A program made the translations under genes and the position numbers. From positions 1,302,001-1,366,000 of the forward strand of contig JAPEIS010000001.1 in NCBI GenBank assembly GCA_029531795.1: a DNA stretch of 64,000 nucleotides, given 5' to 3'. Every line of letters begins with the position of its first letter. Position 1 is the stretch's first letter. Origin of the DNA: Sclerotinia nivalis. Taxonomy: Eukaryota; Ascomycota; Leotiomycetes; Helotiales; Sclerotiniaceae. A model generated the notes under the pieces. The model searched no databases. It was not told where the DNA came from and was given only the letters and a program-made list of their open reading frames with translations. Positions 1 through 15,000 of this stretch are shown here, one piece after another.

Positions 1-3000
1 ATTTCGATTGAGAGATCGACAGCGGCTTTAACAACACGCTTGAGTTGTTCCTCGATTTGATCTTCGAGGTGACTCGGTGGAGGTAGGATTTCTGTTAGTG
101 TCTCTAAGATAGCATGTACCACAGCTAAAGTATCTTGTTCTCTCTGTCTTGCAAACGATTCTCGTTTGGATAACAAGGTCAAAGTGGTTGCGCGCCATTG
201 ATGAACTGCTGACGATGGTCCAACTTCAGACAACACTTTCTCTAAAGACTTGAGCTTTTGTCTTTGCTCTCGATCCATGCCAAATAAGTAGCGAGTGAAT
301 ATAAATTCCCACACCATTGTCATTGTCATTGACATGAAGACATCTCTTCTCCTTACTCTATCTGCGAGGTAGTTATCCACATCTGAACCATCTAAAATGG
401 CATTATCTAACCGATCAATGGTCTTATCGTTATTGATTTCTCTCGTGAGCCTACAAGCTCTCATGTCGGAGAATTTCGAAAATCTAAGTACCCATTGCTG
501 CACATGTTGGCAAAGCTGTTGACAGGCACCATCAAAATAGTCCTCGTCCCGGATGGTCAAGAATTGAGCGTCGCCAGCTTTGGCAGCTAAAATCTCCCTT
601 TGCATTGCTCGGATTTGTTCCTTAGCAACATCCAATTGAGATCGCAATGATGCAATTTCGTGGTCTCTTTCTTGTATGGCATTATGTATGATGCCATCCA
701 CCTCGCTTTGGAGGTTGTGATGAGCTTCGCGGGCTTGCTGCAGTTCCCGTGAAGTCTGCGCATGTTGTGATTCGAGTGTGCCATATCGTGCATTATGTTG
801 TTGACCCAGTGTAACAGCTGCGCTCGAAAGTCCCGCATTTACCTCGGTCAATCTTTTGGCTTCGTCTTGCATCGATGATAGTGTTCGTTTGAGTAAATCG
901 ATTTCTGCATCCCTTTCTACCAAAGCCGCAGGTGCGCCTTGGCTTGATCGCAGCATATGTTCGGCATGAGCTTTCGATTCAGCGAGTGCACGATTTTCCG
1001 CAGTTAATTGATCGAGTTTGGATTCGAGTTCCAAGACTTGCATACTCTGTCGTCGTCGCATACTGTGAGGTCGAGTAGGGGATCTTGGTGAGCCCATGTG
1101 GCCTTCACCGTAGCCATCCTACATTATTTTTATTAGCGGTGAAAATTTTTCATCTTCAGATTTGTGCCAACTTACATAGACATCAGCCATCTCTTGCGCC
1201 CTGGCTCGGCCCTCATTTGCAGTTGGATTTGCAGAATTTGTTGAAGTTGTCGATGTAGCGGTATCAACAGAGGCTGGACCAATTTCCTTAGCGAGATCAA
1301 TGTTACTTTGTTGACGGAGCGATTTTAGATCCCCGCTAATTTTTCGGGCGGTACGACGGAGTGGCGGTGTAAACGAACGATTGGTACTAGCGCCATCTGG
1401 AAACTGTGGCTGATGAGGCGCATCTAATGGAGCTGGTGTCCGTAATCGAGCAACACTGATATTTGAAGCGGATCTTTGAGTTTTATGACTTTGAGCACTT
1501 AAAGGTCGACTTTCTTGACTTGATCTCCTTGCTGCTGCAAATCCCAATCCTGCCGCTGCAAGAGCTGCACTTCCAAACAATGACGGAGGACTTTCAGAAA
1601 CACTTCGCTGTCCTGCCTTTGGAGTTTTAACAGATTCAAGGTCCCCATATTTGTTTTCTTTTGGCTTGCGATATTGGGCGTCTGGCAATTCGGAACGGTG
1701 AACACGATGCCTTGTATGTTCCTTTTCTGGGGTCACAGATTTGTTGATTGGTTCTGCTTGATGAGGTTCAGATAACTTTTCTTTGGATTTCGTTTGAAAT
1801 GCCTTGAGTCGTTGGGATCGGACAAAGTCTACATGATTCGCTTCTGCCAGCTCTCCACGAGTTAAAGAGGTTTTGCGAGTGAGTTTATGCTTTGCTTCAA
1901 GAGGGGAGTGCATTCCATGAATTGCCTGTGTTCTGTGTAGATCTGTGTGCTCTTCTTCTCTGTGTCTTTGAGATTGCAGATCATCAATTCCATGGTCATG
2001 ACGTTTTAAGCTCTCCACAACCTTAGGTCGTTGCGGTTGCTTGAGATCAACCGTACCGGCATCCTCATCCACGGAAGGCCACTCCATGCTGTCAATAGCT
2101 GCATCGGCTGATGACACTGGGGACCTGACACGCATCGAAGGCGAACTGTCTCTTAAGTGGATAGCACTGTCACGAACAAGTTCGTGTTTGTTGGTGAAGT
2201 TGCCTTGCGGAGGAATTGGTGAATCGTTAACAAAAGCACTGTCTCTATTGTTAATATTTTGAGCATGCTCTTCCTCTGGCTCTTCCTGTAGCATTGTCAA
2301 CCCAGGGGTTCCAGGACGAGATGGAGGACGAGACCTGGATCTAGCTCGTTTAGCTCGTTCGGCTGTCGGAGATGGACTTGGCGAAGGACTGATGTGTCGA
2401 GCTCGGGGCTCGACGATAATGTTTCGTAAGGCTTCTTGAATTGGTGCAGGTAGAAGATCTTGCTCATTTTCCACTTCAATTGACGTCTTCCTTTTTCTCT
2501 TTTCTATGTCTCTTCTTGAACGCCTAGAGAGATACTCTTCTGGTAGGTCTCCTCGAGGCTCTTGTGCAATTGGTGAACTTCTCGGACTAGGAGATTTTCT
2601 CGAGGGATAAGATTTGCCAGCTGATGTTGTTTCAATTTCTAGTTGCCTATCGTCGTCGGGAATGAAATTGCGAAGAGGTTTGGGTGTTCCGGTTTCGCGA
2701 GCTTCCATTATCAAAGGTCTGACAGGGATTTGTACCATTGGTTCCTGGACTGTCTCCATTTGTTTTGGTTCCTGCAAAATGGTACGTTCCACTGCTTTAG
2801 ATTGAGCAGGAATCTGTGCCACTGGTTCCTGGGGGAGTTCCATCTGCTCTGGTTCTTGCACAATAGTACGTTCACTTATCGTAGGCTCGGCAAGACTTTC
2901 GGCGATCAATTTCTCCTGCGTGGTTTCCAACTGCTCCGGTTCTTGAACGAAATTTGCATTGTCGAGAACGGGACTGAGAGACGTAGGGGTTTGGGTCTCT

Positions 3001-6000
3001 TGAACCTCCGCTATTGCAGATTTGCCAGGAGCTTCAATCATAAGTTCTTGTGTCTTTTCTATCTGTTCTGGCTCCTGAACAAACTCTGCATCACTCAGAA
3101 CGGGAATGCGAGGTGTAGGCGTTCTGACTTCTTGGGATTCTGATTTGCCATGCTGTTCAATCATCGGTTCCTGGATCTTTTCAATCTGCTCTGGTCCTTG
3201 CACAATCGCATGTTCCTCCCGAAATCCATCATTCTTGGGCTGTCCAAACTCACCCTTTGTCTCTTCAGACATATTCTGGTCTTTGTCGTCCAGTACTGAA
3301 TGATCAAATATGTCGTCACTTGGCCTTTCCTTATCCATTTCTTGTCTCTCCTCTTCCTTGTCGAGTAACGTTTGCATTGGCTGGCTTTCCTCTTCCTTGA
3401 CAGGCTCAACTTCTGGCTCCTTGCTCTCGCCAGCCAAAACCGCTGCACTAGCAATTGTAGCGGTTGCAGGTACCACAGAAAGCATTTCTTTGCGCACCTT
3501 CATTGGCTCAATTTTCGGTAGATCTGCTTCTATTGGTGGTCGAAAATCCCCGATATTGATCGATTCTCTATTTGTATTTTTCTTTCCTTTCTTGGCTGGT
3601 GGTCTAGAGAATTCATTCATCTGTGGTTTTTTGACCGTACTGGCAATATGGGAATAGAACTCATCTCGTCCAATATCTTCAATGACTGGAACAGCCCTGA
3701 CAACTTCCGCTTCCGGGACTTCATCTGCCCAAAAGGTTCTTCGATCATCTTTAGGCGTGTCGAGGTTTATCGTTGCTTGACGTTTTCTCTTGTCTTTCTT
3801 TGAACCAATTTGTGATAAATCGGTGGAGGTATTGTATGGCTCATCGCTAATCGGCTTGGATGAAGATGACGAGGTGATGGGTAAAATTATCTCCGGCTCC
3901 GCAATAGGTTTGGACGTTTGCACGATATCTCTCATTGGAATAGGAGAGGCGAGGAAGCGCTCGGCGGGTTTAACGTCTTGGATTTCGGATACCGCGACGG
4001 TATTGGGTACGACCGGGGCTTGTGACTCTGTGTCAAGTTCTCTGCTTGGAATTTCCTTCCATTTCTTATCGTGTGACATACCGAAATTATCATCCGCGCG
4101 AACGATTGTTTCAACCTGTGGAATCTGGAAAGACGTATGAGTATCAGATACATCGTCAATAGTTGGTAGCAGCCCTTCAGGCTTTCCAGAGTTTGATGGG
4201 ATATCCTCAGGAAGCTCAGTAGCAACATTGGAAACCTCGGGCTCCAATGGGGTGGACAAAGTAGATTCACGTTTCTTCTTGTCCATCTCCGATTTCTTAG
4301 TAGAAACCGAACCCCATTCGCCCTCGGTTTGTTGTTGAACTTCCTTTGGCATTTCTTCAGTTGGCTTGGCCTTGAAACCATCGACTGTTATCTCTGTAGG
4401 TACTGGTTCCTCAACATCCGGTACTCCTAATTGGGTGTCTTTGGGGATAAACTGTACCGGTGAAGAAAATCCAAACTCACGATCATTTATGTCCTTGGAA
4501 TTCTTGGTTAAGACCTCAGTGACATCATCTTCTGCTGGTCTGTGCTCCCCTTGTGGGCGCTCCTCAATTAGCATCTCTTGTGATAAATCTACTTTCTGTA
4601 GCTCATCGGCGGGTATCGCGTTGTACTCATGCAGCATAAACTCTTTTAAACCAGGGACTACATCCTGCTCTCGTGAAACCTGAGGGGCTAGATCCCTTTT
4701 AATTCCTTCTGCTGGGAAATATTCTACAGCGTCAGAAAACGACTCTTCATCAAGCTCTGCTGAAAACTCTTGCACATGTTCTTTTGCATCATCTCCCGCA
4801 GACAGAGGCTCTGTTATTTCGAGTGGCGCAATTCCAATGTTTTCTGATTGATGCGCAACATCATATGGCCCTTTGATTGATGTAGCAACACTGTCACCAT
4901 TCTTTTCGACTTCTTTCGACTCCTCGACAGGCCAGGCCCATTCATTTTTTCGTGCTTCAGTCCCAGTAGAATGACTTTCATTTATAGGTTGGTCTTGTAT
5001 GGGCTCCACAAGGTCTGAAATGAAAGGTTCTGCTCCGGGGGTAGGGTCGGTGGCTTTTTCTTGGGCAATTGGTTCTGAATTTGGTGAAGATTCAACAAGA
5101 TGTGAAGTGCTTGGTATCGGGCTCGGTAAACTGACGTCCATTGGTCGCTGTTTTGACTCGGTCACAGGCTCCTGTCGAAAAAGGGCTTCTGGTTCAAAAG
5201 CTTCATGGTCAAGTGGTGACTCTGGCAAAGGGATTTGTTCTGGCTCGGCGACTTTGTGTTCAAGGGGTAATTCTAGAGGAACCACTGGTCCGAGACTTGA
5301 GGTTTCCGATTCGATTTGGCGCTCCTGAGTCAGCATCGGCTCTTCAAAAATGTGTGAATTGTAAACAGGCTCCTGTTGAAACGGGATTTCTAGTTCAGAC
5401 AATTCCCGCTCAATTGGTGATTCTGGCAAAGGAATCTGTTCCGGCTCAACAACATTCTGTTCAAGGGGTACTACTTGTGGGACATCTAATTTAAGATATG
5501 ACCTTGGGGGATCAATTACACGCTCTTGGACGATTGGGGCTTCTCCACTGGTCTCTGGCTCAACTACAAACTCTTGTGGGGATTCCATCTCTGGCTCAAA
5601 TGATTTCGACTCAGTTGGCGATTCTGGCAAGGCGATTTCTTCTGGTTTAGGGCTATTAACCTCAATGACAGGCTTTCGGATACCAGGTTGTTCTTTCCAG
5701 GGTATTGGGCCAATCATCGAGTCTTGTACAAGACTGACTGCAGGATCGGAGACTTTTGATTCGATTTCTAGCTCTTGTTGAAAGGTCGGCTCTTCCTCAT
5801 TGATTCGTGATTCATGGGGTACAAAGCTTTTTTCTTTTGTCATTCCTGGCTCAACAAATGAATCTTGAGGGATATTCATCTGTGGTTGCGATGTTGCTGA
5901 CTCGAATGTTGATTCCTCGGGGATAAAAACTTCCTCTTTCATGATCTCTGGCTCAGTGATTGGATCCCGTGAAAAAAATGGCTCCTCATCATTGGTATTT

Positions 6001-9000
6001 GACTCAATTGTTGATTTTCGAGGTATGGCAGCTTCTTCTTTCTCAATATCTGGCTCCATAATTGGAAGGGAGGAAGGGGTAGGCTCCTTGGTAATTCTTG
6101 ACTCAATTGATGGTTCTTGTGGTGCAATTGATTCCTGCGGCACAGGAGCTTCTTCCCTTACGTTTTCGGACTCAACAATTGGTTCCTGAGGGATACCTGC
6201 CTGTGGTTGTGATATCATTGCCTCGATAACTGGCTCCTCAAAGGGTTTGGAGCCCTCTTCTGCTATTCTAGGCTCGAATGTCCGTTCTTGAAGTATAATC
6301 GGCTCGGTCGTGGTATCTGCAGTCTCTTCACGTGCTATATCACAACGAAGTTCCTCAGCTGGAGGTTGAACGACTGACTGGGAAGAATGGGTCATTTCTG
6401 AGGTCCTCTGTGTAAGAAGCTCATCTGGTGGATTTGCAATGAGAGATCTGCCGTTCTTTTTGTCCTTTTTGTCCTTTTTGGATTCATCGCTTGAGGCATC
6501 TGTAGAGTTTGCTTCAGGCAAATCGGGAATATCTTTAGACACGGATTCGATGCCCTGTTGGCTTTCGAGAGAGGGCTCTAAAGCTGCTTCGGAAGTATTA
6601 TCTTGCTTAGCATCAAATTCTTTCAGTGTAGGATCAATGGTATTTTCATCGGTTGTTTGCTTGTTCTCCGGAACTGATCGCATGGAATCCTGGGCATTAG
6701 CCTGAGGTGGTATGTCATCAGCCTCGTGACTTGTTGAAGACTCCATTGGAGCTTGAGAAATTATTTCTTCAGCTGATGGCATTGCGACTTCCGACTTTGG
6801 TTTGTTCTCATCTTTGTCAGACGGTTCCATCGAAACATCACCGGCTGGCTCAATAAAGTCATCTTTCGAAATAGACTCAGTTGTTTCTAAATTGCTTGGA
6901 GTTACGATGAGTTCCGTGGTCGATTCAATAGGCTTTTGCTCAGTCTCTGGGCTTGGCTCCGCCGGAATAACCTCGCTTTCTTGTGGTTTGTTGAAGGTTT
7001 TTTCGTTTGAAGGTTCAGCAATCGGAATGTCTGGAATTAGTGGCACTTCTTCCGATATGGGTTCGACAGCTCTGATTTCCGTCTCGGCATATGGGTTTGA
7101 TGGAAGAGACTCTTCGGGCAAGAGCACCAGTGTAGTAGATTTGCGCTGCTTCTTGTTTTTCCTAGACATTTTTGGCGAGACTGGTGCAGTTTCTACAATA
7201 GACTTTTCCGAAACGGGAGAAACCGGTTCTGAGAAGTCCAATATTTCTCTGTTTGCAGGGACTTTAACATCAGAAGACCTTTCGATCGTCTGTTCCACAG
7301 TGTCCTCCGGGAGTGGGATCGATGCAGCATGCTCTAAATAATCCAAGTTCTCACGAATTTCAGGGTCCCTGACCTCTGGATTGACGATATCTTTCTTGGG
7401 AATTGAATTCGATCTGCTATGCTCAACATGTGGCTCTGGGACGTCGGAGTTTGTAGGTTCATTAAGTTCAATGAATTCATCGATAGAGTCTTCCGGAAGT
7501 GGTACCGAAGCAGGTCCATTAAGTTCAACGGACTGATTGATGATGCCTTTCGGTAGTGCCACCAAATCAGGCCCATTAAGTTCAGTAAACTCGTCGAAAG
7601 AGTCTTCCGGTAGTGGTATGGAAGCAGGCTCATCAACTTCAGTATACTCGTGGAATGAGTCTTCCGGCAGTGGCACCGAAGCAGGATCGCTAAGTTCACT
7701 GAACTCATTGATAGGATCTTCCGGAAGTGGTATGGAAGCAGGCTCATCAACTTCAGTATATTCGTGGAATGAGTCTTCCGGCAGTGGCACCGAAGCAGGA
7801 TCGCTAAGTTCACTGAACTCATTGATAGGATCTTCCGGCAGTGGCACCAAAGCAGGCTCACTAGCTTCAATGAGCTCATTGACAGTGTCTTCCGGAAGTG
7901 GCACCGAAGTAGGATCTAAGTAATCGCGGATTTCTGGTTCAATCGATTCGACCGATTTCTCAACAGGCTGCTCATAGATTTCACGACCAATCGATTCCGT
8001 GGCTTCAAGAGGCTTCTCTGAGATTGGTTCCTCGGCAAGAAGGGTTTGCTCAAGCTCCTGAGTGACTTCGGTTGATACCTCAGACTCTGGCCGGAACTTG
8101 TCTTTATTCTTGTTTTTCTTGCTCCTCTTGGACGTCTTCGAACCACGTAAAACCGTTTCGTCTTGAGGCTCCGTTTCTTCGGCAGTGAAGATTTCGCTTG
8201 ATGCTGGCTTGGCTGTCTCAGTATTTGGTGCAGATTCTGTAGGTAAGAAATTCCATTCATCAGTATAGATTGCCTCAGATATTTCCATGTTTATTGAGTC
8301 CTCCCGTGGGGTAACTTGTTCTGGCAAAGACTCGTCGGCATCCTTGCTAGTTTCCTCAAGAAGTGGTTCTCGTGGTAAGGACTTGTCTTCAACACTATGA
8401 CTTAGCTCAGCGTTTTCAACCTCTCTTGAGGCTTCCTCTGGAGTATCGTCTCTTGGTAAAGGAGAGTCACCACCGGTATTTGGCATGACAGATTCAATTT
8501 TCTTGTCAGGCTCCTCAGAAAGTGGTTCTCTCGTCAAGTAAGTCTCTTGAAGATCTGCATTAGGCTCCAAATACTCAACGGATGCCATGATATCGTCTGG
8601 GATTGTTTCTTTCGGCAAGGAAGATTCATCAACATGACTTGGTTCAGAAACCTCGACATCCTTCGTAACTTTCTCGGAGATGGATTCTGTTGGCAAAGAA
8701 GGCTCATTGCTAGTTGCACTTGGCTCGAGAACATGCTCAATTGATTCTTGTGGCGTAAAAATATCCTCTTGAATGAAATCGCGAGGCGTTTCAGTGAGCT
8801 CACTTGATCTTTCAAGAATTGGTTCCGGAGCATCTTCAGGCAGTGGTTCCGGTATGGAAATATTCTCCTGGTCAATCGCACGAGTAAATTTCGAAGGGTC
8901 GCTAGACTCCTCAACCATTGGCTCAAGGATTTGCTCAGTCTGTGACTGTGGCGCGGAAACGTGCTCTTGGGTAACCTCATGATGAAATTCCTCAGGCTCG

Positions 9001-12000
9001 CTGGATTTGTCGATGATCGCCTCCGAAGCATCCTCAAATGGCACTTCAGCGGCTTCAACATCCTCCAAAACAGGTTCATGCGCGATCTCCAAAGGCTCAT
9101 GACTGTGTTCAACGAAGGGCTCATGAACTTCTGATGTTTGAGTCTTAGGTTCCTCAGTAGCAGTATCTTCAGACACATCAACAACCTCTTCCTTTGGCAT
9201 GTCCTCCGGCACCAAAGATTGCAAACTTTCATGCTTCTCGTTATCCTTTGTCGATTGCTTGCTCGAGACCTCGAGTACAGATTCAGATTCTTTCTCTTCT
9301 TCAACCGGCTTGTCGATGCTTGGATCGGAAGTGAGTTCATGGGATTGCTCGATGAAAACGGGTTCCGCCGTCAGGGATGGAGTTTCTAGTTCGCTCATGG
9401 CAGATTCTCCAGTTCTAAATGCTTTGGATGCTTCTTCCGATAGGAAATATTGTAAGCTGCGACGTTTCTTACCCTCAAGTCTTTTAAATGATTGGTCGTC
9501 TTGTACATCCTCGATCGGTTCTGTGACTTGTGGTTCCATGATTTCTTCAACGGTGTCTTCCTTGGGCTCAATGGATAAAGGGTCTTCTTCAACGACTATA
9601 CTTGGAACTAGTTCAGGATCTGGGCTTACGATGTTCTCGCCCTTCTCCTCCGAGTCTTTGTCAGGCAAAGCCCATTCCTTAAGTTCTGATGTAGGCGTCA
9701 GTGCTGTGGCGGGTTCGGTCTCAACGACCTTTGGCATAGAAAACTCGGAAACACCGTGTGCTGCAGACATATAAGATCCAGATGCGGCGCGTGCTGTAGA
9801 TGGTCTTGGAGGAAGTCCTTGCTCAGCTGCAGCTATAGCAGCCTTATCCTTCTTTTTGCCCCATCCCAAAGCTTGAACCATTTCCAAAACACCCTTCTTT
9901 CTTCCTGTCAAAGGACCCATAAGACCAGAAAGCCCTGCTGTCATTGGTGTAGATGGCGCGTCATAAGGAGCTAACCCTTTGGCGGGAATAGTGATGGTTT
10001 GTTCGACAGGTGCGCTGTTTGGCTGCTCAGCTTGAGGCTCGATATTGGACGACTCATCAGCAGGTGTAATGTCTTTGGGCACGATATCATCTTCAATTGA
10101 ATCTTGGCCTTGCTTGCCACGCTGAATTTTATCTTCCTTAGATCTCTTGGGAGGTGCCGAGAACTCAATCCCACGGTTCACAGGAGTAGGTTCTTCAGGT
10201 GTGACAGTAATTTCTTGCTGAATATCAGCAGGATTTGCTGTTTCTATCTTGGCTTCCCCAGTCTTAACTTCATCTACAGTCGGGGATAGTGGAGGGTCCT
10301 CGACATGCGTCGGCTCATTCATAATATCTTGGTTCTTGTCATGAGTAGCAAATTCGGCTTCAGGGTCGACGATGATAGAAGAGTCCTCGGAAATTTGTTG
10401 CTCAGGGACATCGACAGGCTTCATTTCCTCCACAATTTCGGGTTCCATGATTTCTTCAGAAGAATTAGATGCAAGTAAACTGTCATTCGGGGTTTCGGAC
10501 TCAGTGAGGACTGACTTTTCCTCGTTTTGAGGCTCAGTCCCAGGAGTTTTCTCTGATTCATCAAAGAATTGTGCTTGTTCGTCTTGTGGTGTTTGAGGAG
10601 CACTTTGCGGTTTCTTACCCTCTTCAGATTTGTCTCCTAATTCTGCAGGTAATTGGCGAGCGGGGGATAGCTCACCTTCTTGATAGCCGCCCGGAAGTTC
10701 ATCAAGTTTGGTAACATCTTCACCCAGGTCTTCAGGAGTATCCTCTGTCACGACATCTGCTGCAGTTTCCTTTTGCAATCGTTTCTCAGTGCTAAGTTGA
10801 TCCTTGGCATACCCGGCACTAAGACCATCAGGCCCATTTTTTTCTTGAGAAATCTCATCGGATCTTAGTTGTCCAGCGCCGAGTGCAGCAGTTACAGCAG
10901 CAACAACTGGAATTATAGGTTCTGCAGATGGAAAGTAGTCCTTGACATTCGATTTCGAAGTTTCTGTTGTGCTGGCAGTCCGGGGTGTAGCGGGAGCTTC
11001 TGGCCAACCACCGGGACCAATCATTGGTGTTGGCTTTTCCGACAAACGCTCTGGTATAAGACTAGGGATTGGTAATTCCACGGGTTGTTCTACATTTGCA
11101 GCCTTACTCTTTTCGCTCTCCCTTTTATTCTGCTTGGGCAAAGGAGAGGTAAAATCTCCAGGAATGTCATCGAGCTTCGGTGTCTCCTCGAGAACTGGAT
11201 TTTCCACAACATTATTTTCTTGCACTTCGGGAAGCTGTTCCTGCTCTTGAATAGTATCAACTGGAGAAACTTTCTGCTCAATATCCGTAGTTTGTTCCTG
11301 CTTAGCCTGTTCCTTGTCTTCTTTGTCTTCTTCACTCTTCGGAGTTGAGAACTCTTCAATCGGGTTGACGTTGGCAGGCGTAGTAGGCTCTGCAATGGTT
11401 TCTTCAACTGGATCTTGAGATAAATCTAAAGGAGTATCTTCTTGGATTTGAGAAATGACAGGTTGATTGGGTCTAGGTTCGATCACAACTTCTTCCTGCT
11501 CTGAATGAAGAGAGTTTAATTCCGCTTTCATGGCTTTTTCCTCGTCTCTGTTCGATTTAGAACTAGCAAATACATCGACTATGGGCGTGATATCACCCGG
11601 TGTCTCAGGCAGTGTAGAATCACTGATGGTCGGCGAATTGGGGTTAATTAGGGGAGAAGATGGCTCTGAAATGTCGCGATGAAGCTCTGGGGATTCTTCG
11701 AGTGATCGTTCTTGTATGGGCATCTCAATCGTAGGTTCAACCACTGGCTCGGAGTAGAGTTCTTCCAGCTCAGGAGTGGTAGTTTCTGCCTCCTTCTTGT
11801 CCGTCTTTGATTTAAAAAGAGAGGATCCCTCAACCGAGCCATTCTCGACCCATGGCAGACGTTCTTGCACAATTTCTTGACTAGACTCCGGCACTTGCTG
11901 TTGTTGTTGGTCATCTGGCATGTCATCTGGAGGGGATTTATCCATTGGTCCGGAAGGCTCTATGCTGTCCACAGTTTCCATCTCAAATTCAGGCTCAGAA

Positions 12001-15000
12001 GATAGGTCATTTTTGCCCGTTTCCTTGTTTGTATTCTCATCCTTGAATTCCGTCGGAAATCCAACTGGCTCAACATCAACGGGAGTGGCTACATCTTCGA
12101 CAATCTCTGGGCCTGGGTCGGTCACGTTATGTTGTTCACTTGAAGCATGGTCGAGGTTTAGTTCTTGTGTATCTTCTTGGCCTAGGGTTCTGGTTTGGAT
12201 TTCCGGTTTCGGTTCCGGTTCCGTCCCTAAAGGTTTAGCCTCCCCTTTCTTACCCTTCCTCTTCTTGGACTTTGGAATAGAGATTTGATCTACGGGCTCG
12301 ACATTCTCGGCCTCAATTGGACTGGAGTCTGGCTCAGATTCTTGAATGGGCTCCGAAATATCCTCGGCTTGATCATTGATATCATCTGATGCTAGCGGCA
12401 AACCTTTGCTCATCTTTTCATTCTTCTTGGGTTCGGACAAAGGAAATTCATCAGTCGGTTCGACTTCCTCCTCGATACTCATGTCTTGTTTGTTTGAAGT
12501 TTCACTTAAGGTTTGTAATGGCTTCTCTCGTGTAACAGATATGTCATGTGACTCGGATGACTCTGAACTATTGTCTCCGCTCTTATCCTGGATCTGATGA
12601 AAAGATCTTGGTTCCTGTTCATTGCTTGTATCATGAGATGCAATAGCAAGGCCAGCTGCAGTTGCAATTGCTGCGACTCCAATGGCTTTAGCTACTGATT
12701 CAGATGGAGATTGTTCATGAGGGTGAACATCGGAAGATAAATTTTGCTTTTCTCCTATTGAGGGGAAAGAATCTCGAAGAAACTCCACTGATGGCGCTAA
12801 ATTCCTCTTAAAGGTAATCGTAGTCGGTGTGGATTCTTCGGAGGCGAGATCATCGGAGAGGTTAGTTGAAAGTGGGTCCAGCGAAGGGCGGTGAAGGTCC
12901 AATTTTTCCAAGAAGCCCGATTCGGGTAGATCCGCCACGTCAAGCTCCGAATTGGTGGGGGACGGTGGTAAATGTGGGAGCGGCTCAACTAACTCTTCTG
13001 GTACAAAAGACCCACGTTTGTTAGTCTCTAATAAATACAGGGGTTTGAATTCCTTGGTGTTGTCCCATGACATAGGCCTTGATCTAGATCTTGGAATTAT
13101 GGCTGATTCTGGAATTGGAGAAGATTGGAAAGCCGGAAAGGGGGTATTACCAGTTGATCTCATCATGATGGGTGATGCCGGATTGGATCTATTTCCCATG
13201 ACGAATTTTAATGGCACGGCACTTTGGCTTGGAGATTTTACCGGTGTCTCCTGCAAGCTCTTACGGTTTCGCGGGGTCTTCTCTCTTGGTGTACCTACAG
13301 TACGTTTCTCAGACTCCGGTGTTCCAGGTCGACTTTCAGGAAGTTTGGGCAGATCATCAATTGGTTCAAAATTAGGTGAAACTGGACCACTTGGCGGTAA
13401 TGGTAAAAGATCTCCATATTGAGGGTCAATTGAGGGTCTGATTTGTCGTTCGATAATCTCTGCATCCAGTATCCCTTCCTCCATTTCCTGCTCTCTTCTC
13501 TTTTCCATACTCCCCATAGCCCCCGTAATCCCCGTAGTCCCCTCGCTATCATTATTACTAGCGGCATTTTGCTGTTGGTGCTGAGCAGAAATTGCAATTG
13601 CACCAGCAGCAAGGCCGGCACCCGCGCCAAGGATGCCGGCATTATCTAAAAAAGAACCCTTCTTAGAATCTGAGCTCTTACTCCTCTTCTTCTCTCCATC
13701 ATTCCTAAATTCTTGCTCACCATCCTCACCGCGTGGCTTTTGGCCATTTGTTTCATTCGACGCCACTTGGGTTAAATCACTGAAAGGTTGACTTCCAGTT
13801 GTTCCATCTGATGTTGAACTACGTTTTTTCTTTTTCTTTTTTCCCTCGTCAGCGTCATCGCGAGTGCCTTTCGCTGGCTCCTCTTTTGCTGCATCCGCCC
13901 TAGAGCCACTGAAGAAACCAAACAATCCACTACCTTTTCTCGGGGCTGCCTTCTTCTTTGGATCTTCGTTTTCATTGCGAGTGGGTTCCGAAGCAGCTGA
14001 TCTTGCACTGTCATTATCGTCTTTAGTGCTGCTGCGGTCTTTTCGATTCTTTTGTAGCGAATCTTCTTCGTCAAACTTTGAGCTGCTATCAGCAGATAGT
14101 ATTGAACGAGATGAAGCCCACAACGGATCATCACCTTCGCGACGTGATGATTTTTCTGGCTCTCTTGGTAGGTCAAGATCTTCGCGACTATTTTCAGAAC
14201 TTGGTAATGGGATTTGTGAAGGATCAGGAGAATCAGTCCTGCTTTGAGATCTCTCCGACTTTCTTGGTATTTTTGATTCGTCGCCATTTTTGACATCATC
14301 CAAAGAAAAGCTCCTGTGACTTTCACGCAATGATGATCTGTGACTTTCACGCAATGGAGATTCGACTTTACCATCGTAAGTTAAAGAGCGTTTGCTGGAT
14401 CTCCTTTTCGGTGTTGAAACAGATGGATCAAAGTCATCATTATCGTATGTCGATGATCGTGATGACTTTTTAGACTTCTTTGGAGTATCTACAGGCTCGA
14501 TGTAGCTTTCCGGCTCTTCAACTAATTCGCGATCTGGCGAGATATCAACAAATGAAGATTCTTCCCTCAGAAGTGACTGTCTTCTTGCTTCCTCCTTGTC
14601 ACGTTTCTTTTGTTCCTTTCTGCTCTGCCTAGAAGAATCAGAATAGCTTTCAGGTTCTTCAACGATGACATCTGTCATTGGTGAATATACATCACCACCA
14701 CTTCGTCTTCGTTCTTTATCGCGTTTTTTCTGTTCCTTCTTAGTAAGCGTAGGTGATTCCTCGTTGGCAGGCGATACACTCGACCAATCCTTTGGGGTTT
14801 CTGGCACTTCACCCATGATAAACCCACGATTTGAGGATTCCTCAAGGTCGGCAACGGATTCTGCCCATGGCGCTTTGTATGCATATTCATTAGAGCCAGG
14901 TTGGGAGTCACGTTTTCGGAACGCAGGATCCTCAATAACAAGATCAGGATTGAAGCCAGTATCTTGCAAACCAGCTGCCACTGCTGCAGTGAAACCCAAA

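Noticed and set aside
587..838. Alternative minus-strand frame of 83 codons
   Set aside because: It lies inside the conserved C-terminal exon of the Lah-like gene in another frame, with no domain or splice support.
7334..7879. 181-codon repetitive frame inside the Lah-like exon
   Set aside because: Shadow of the 57-bp tandem array read in another frame; its apparent repeats follow from the DNA repeats.
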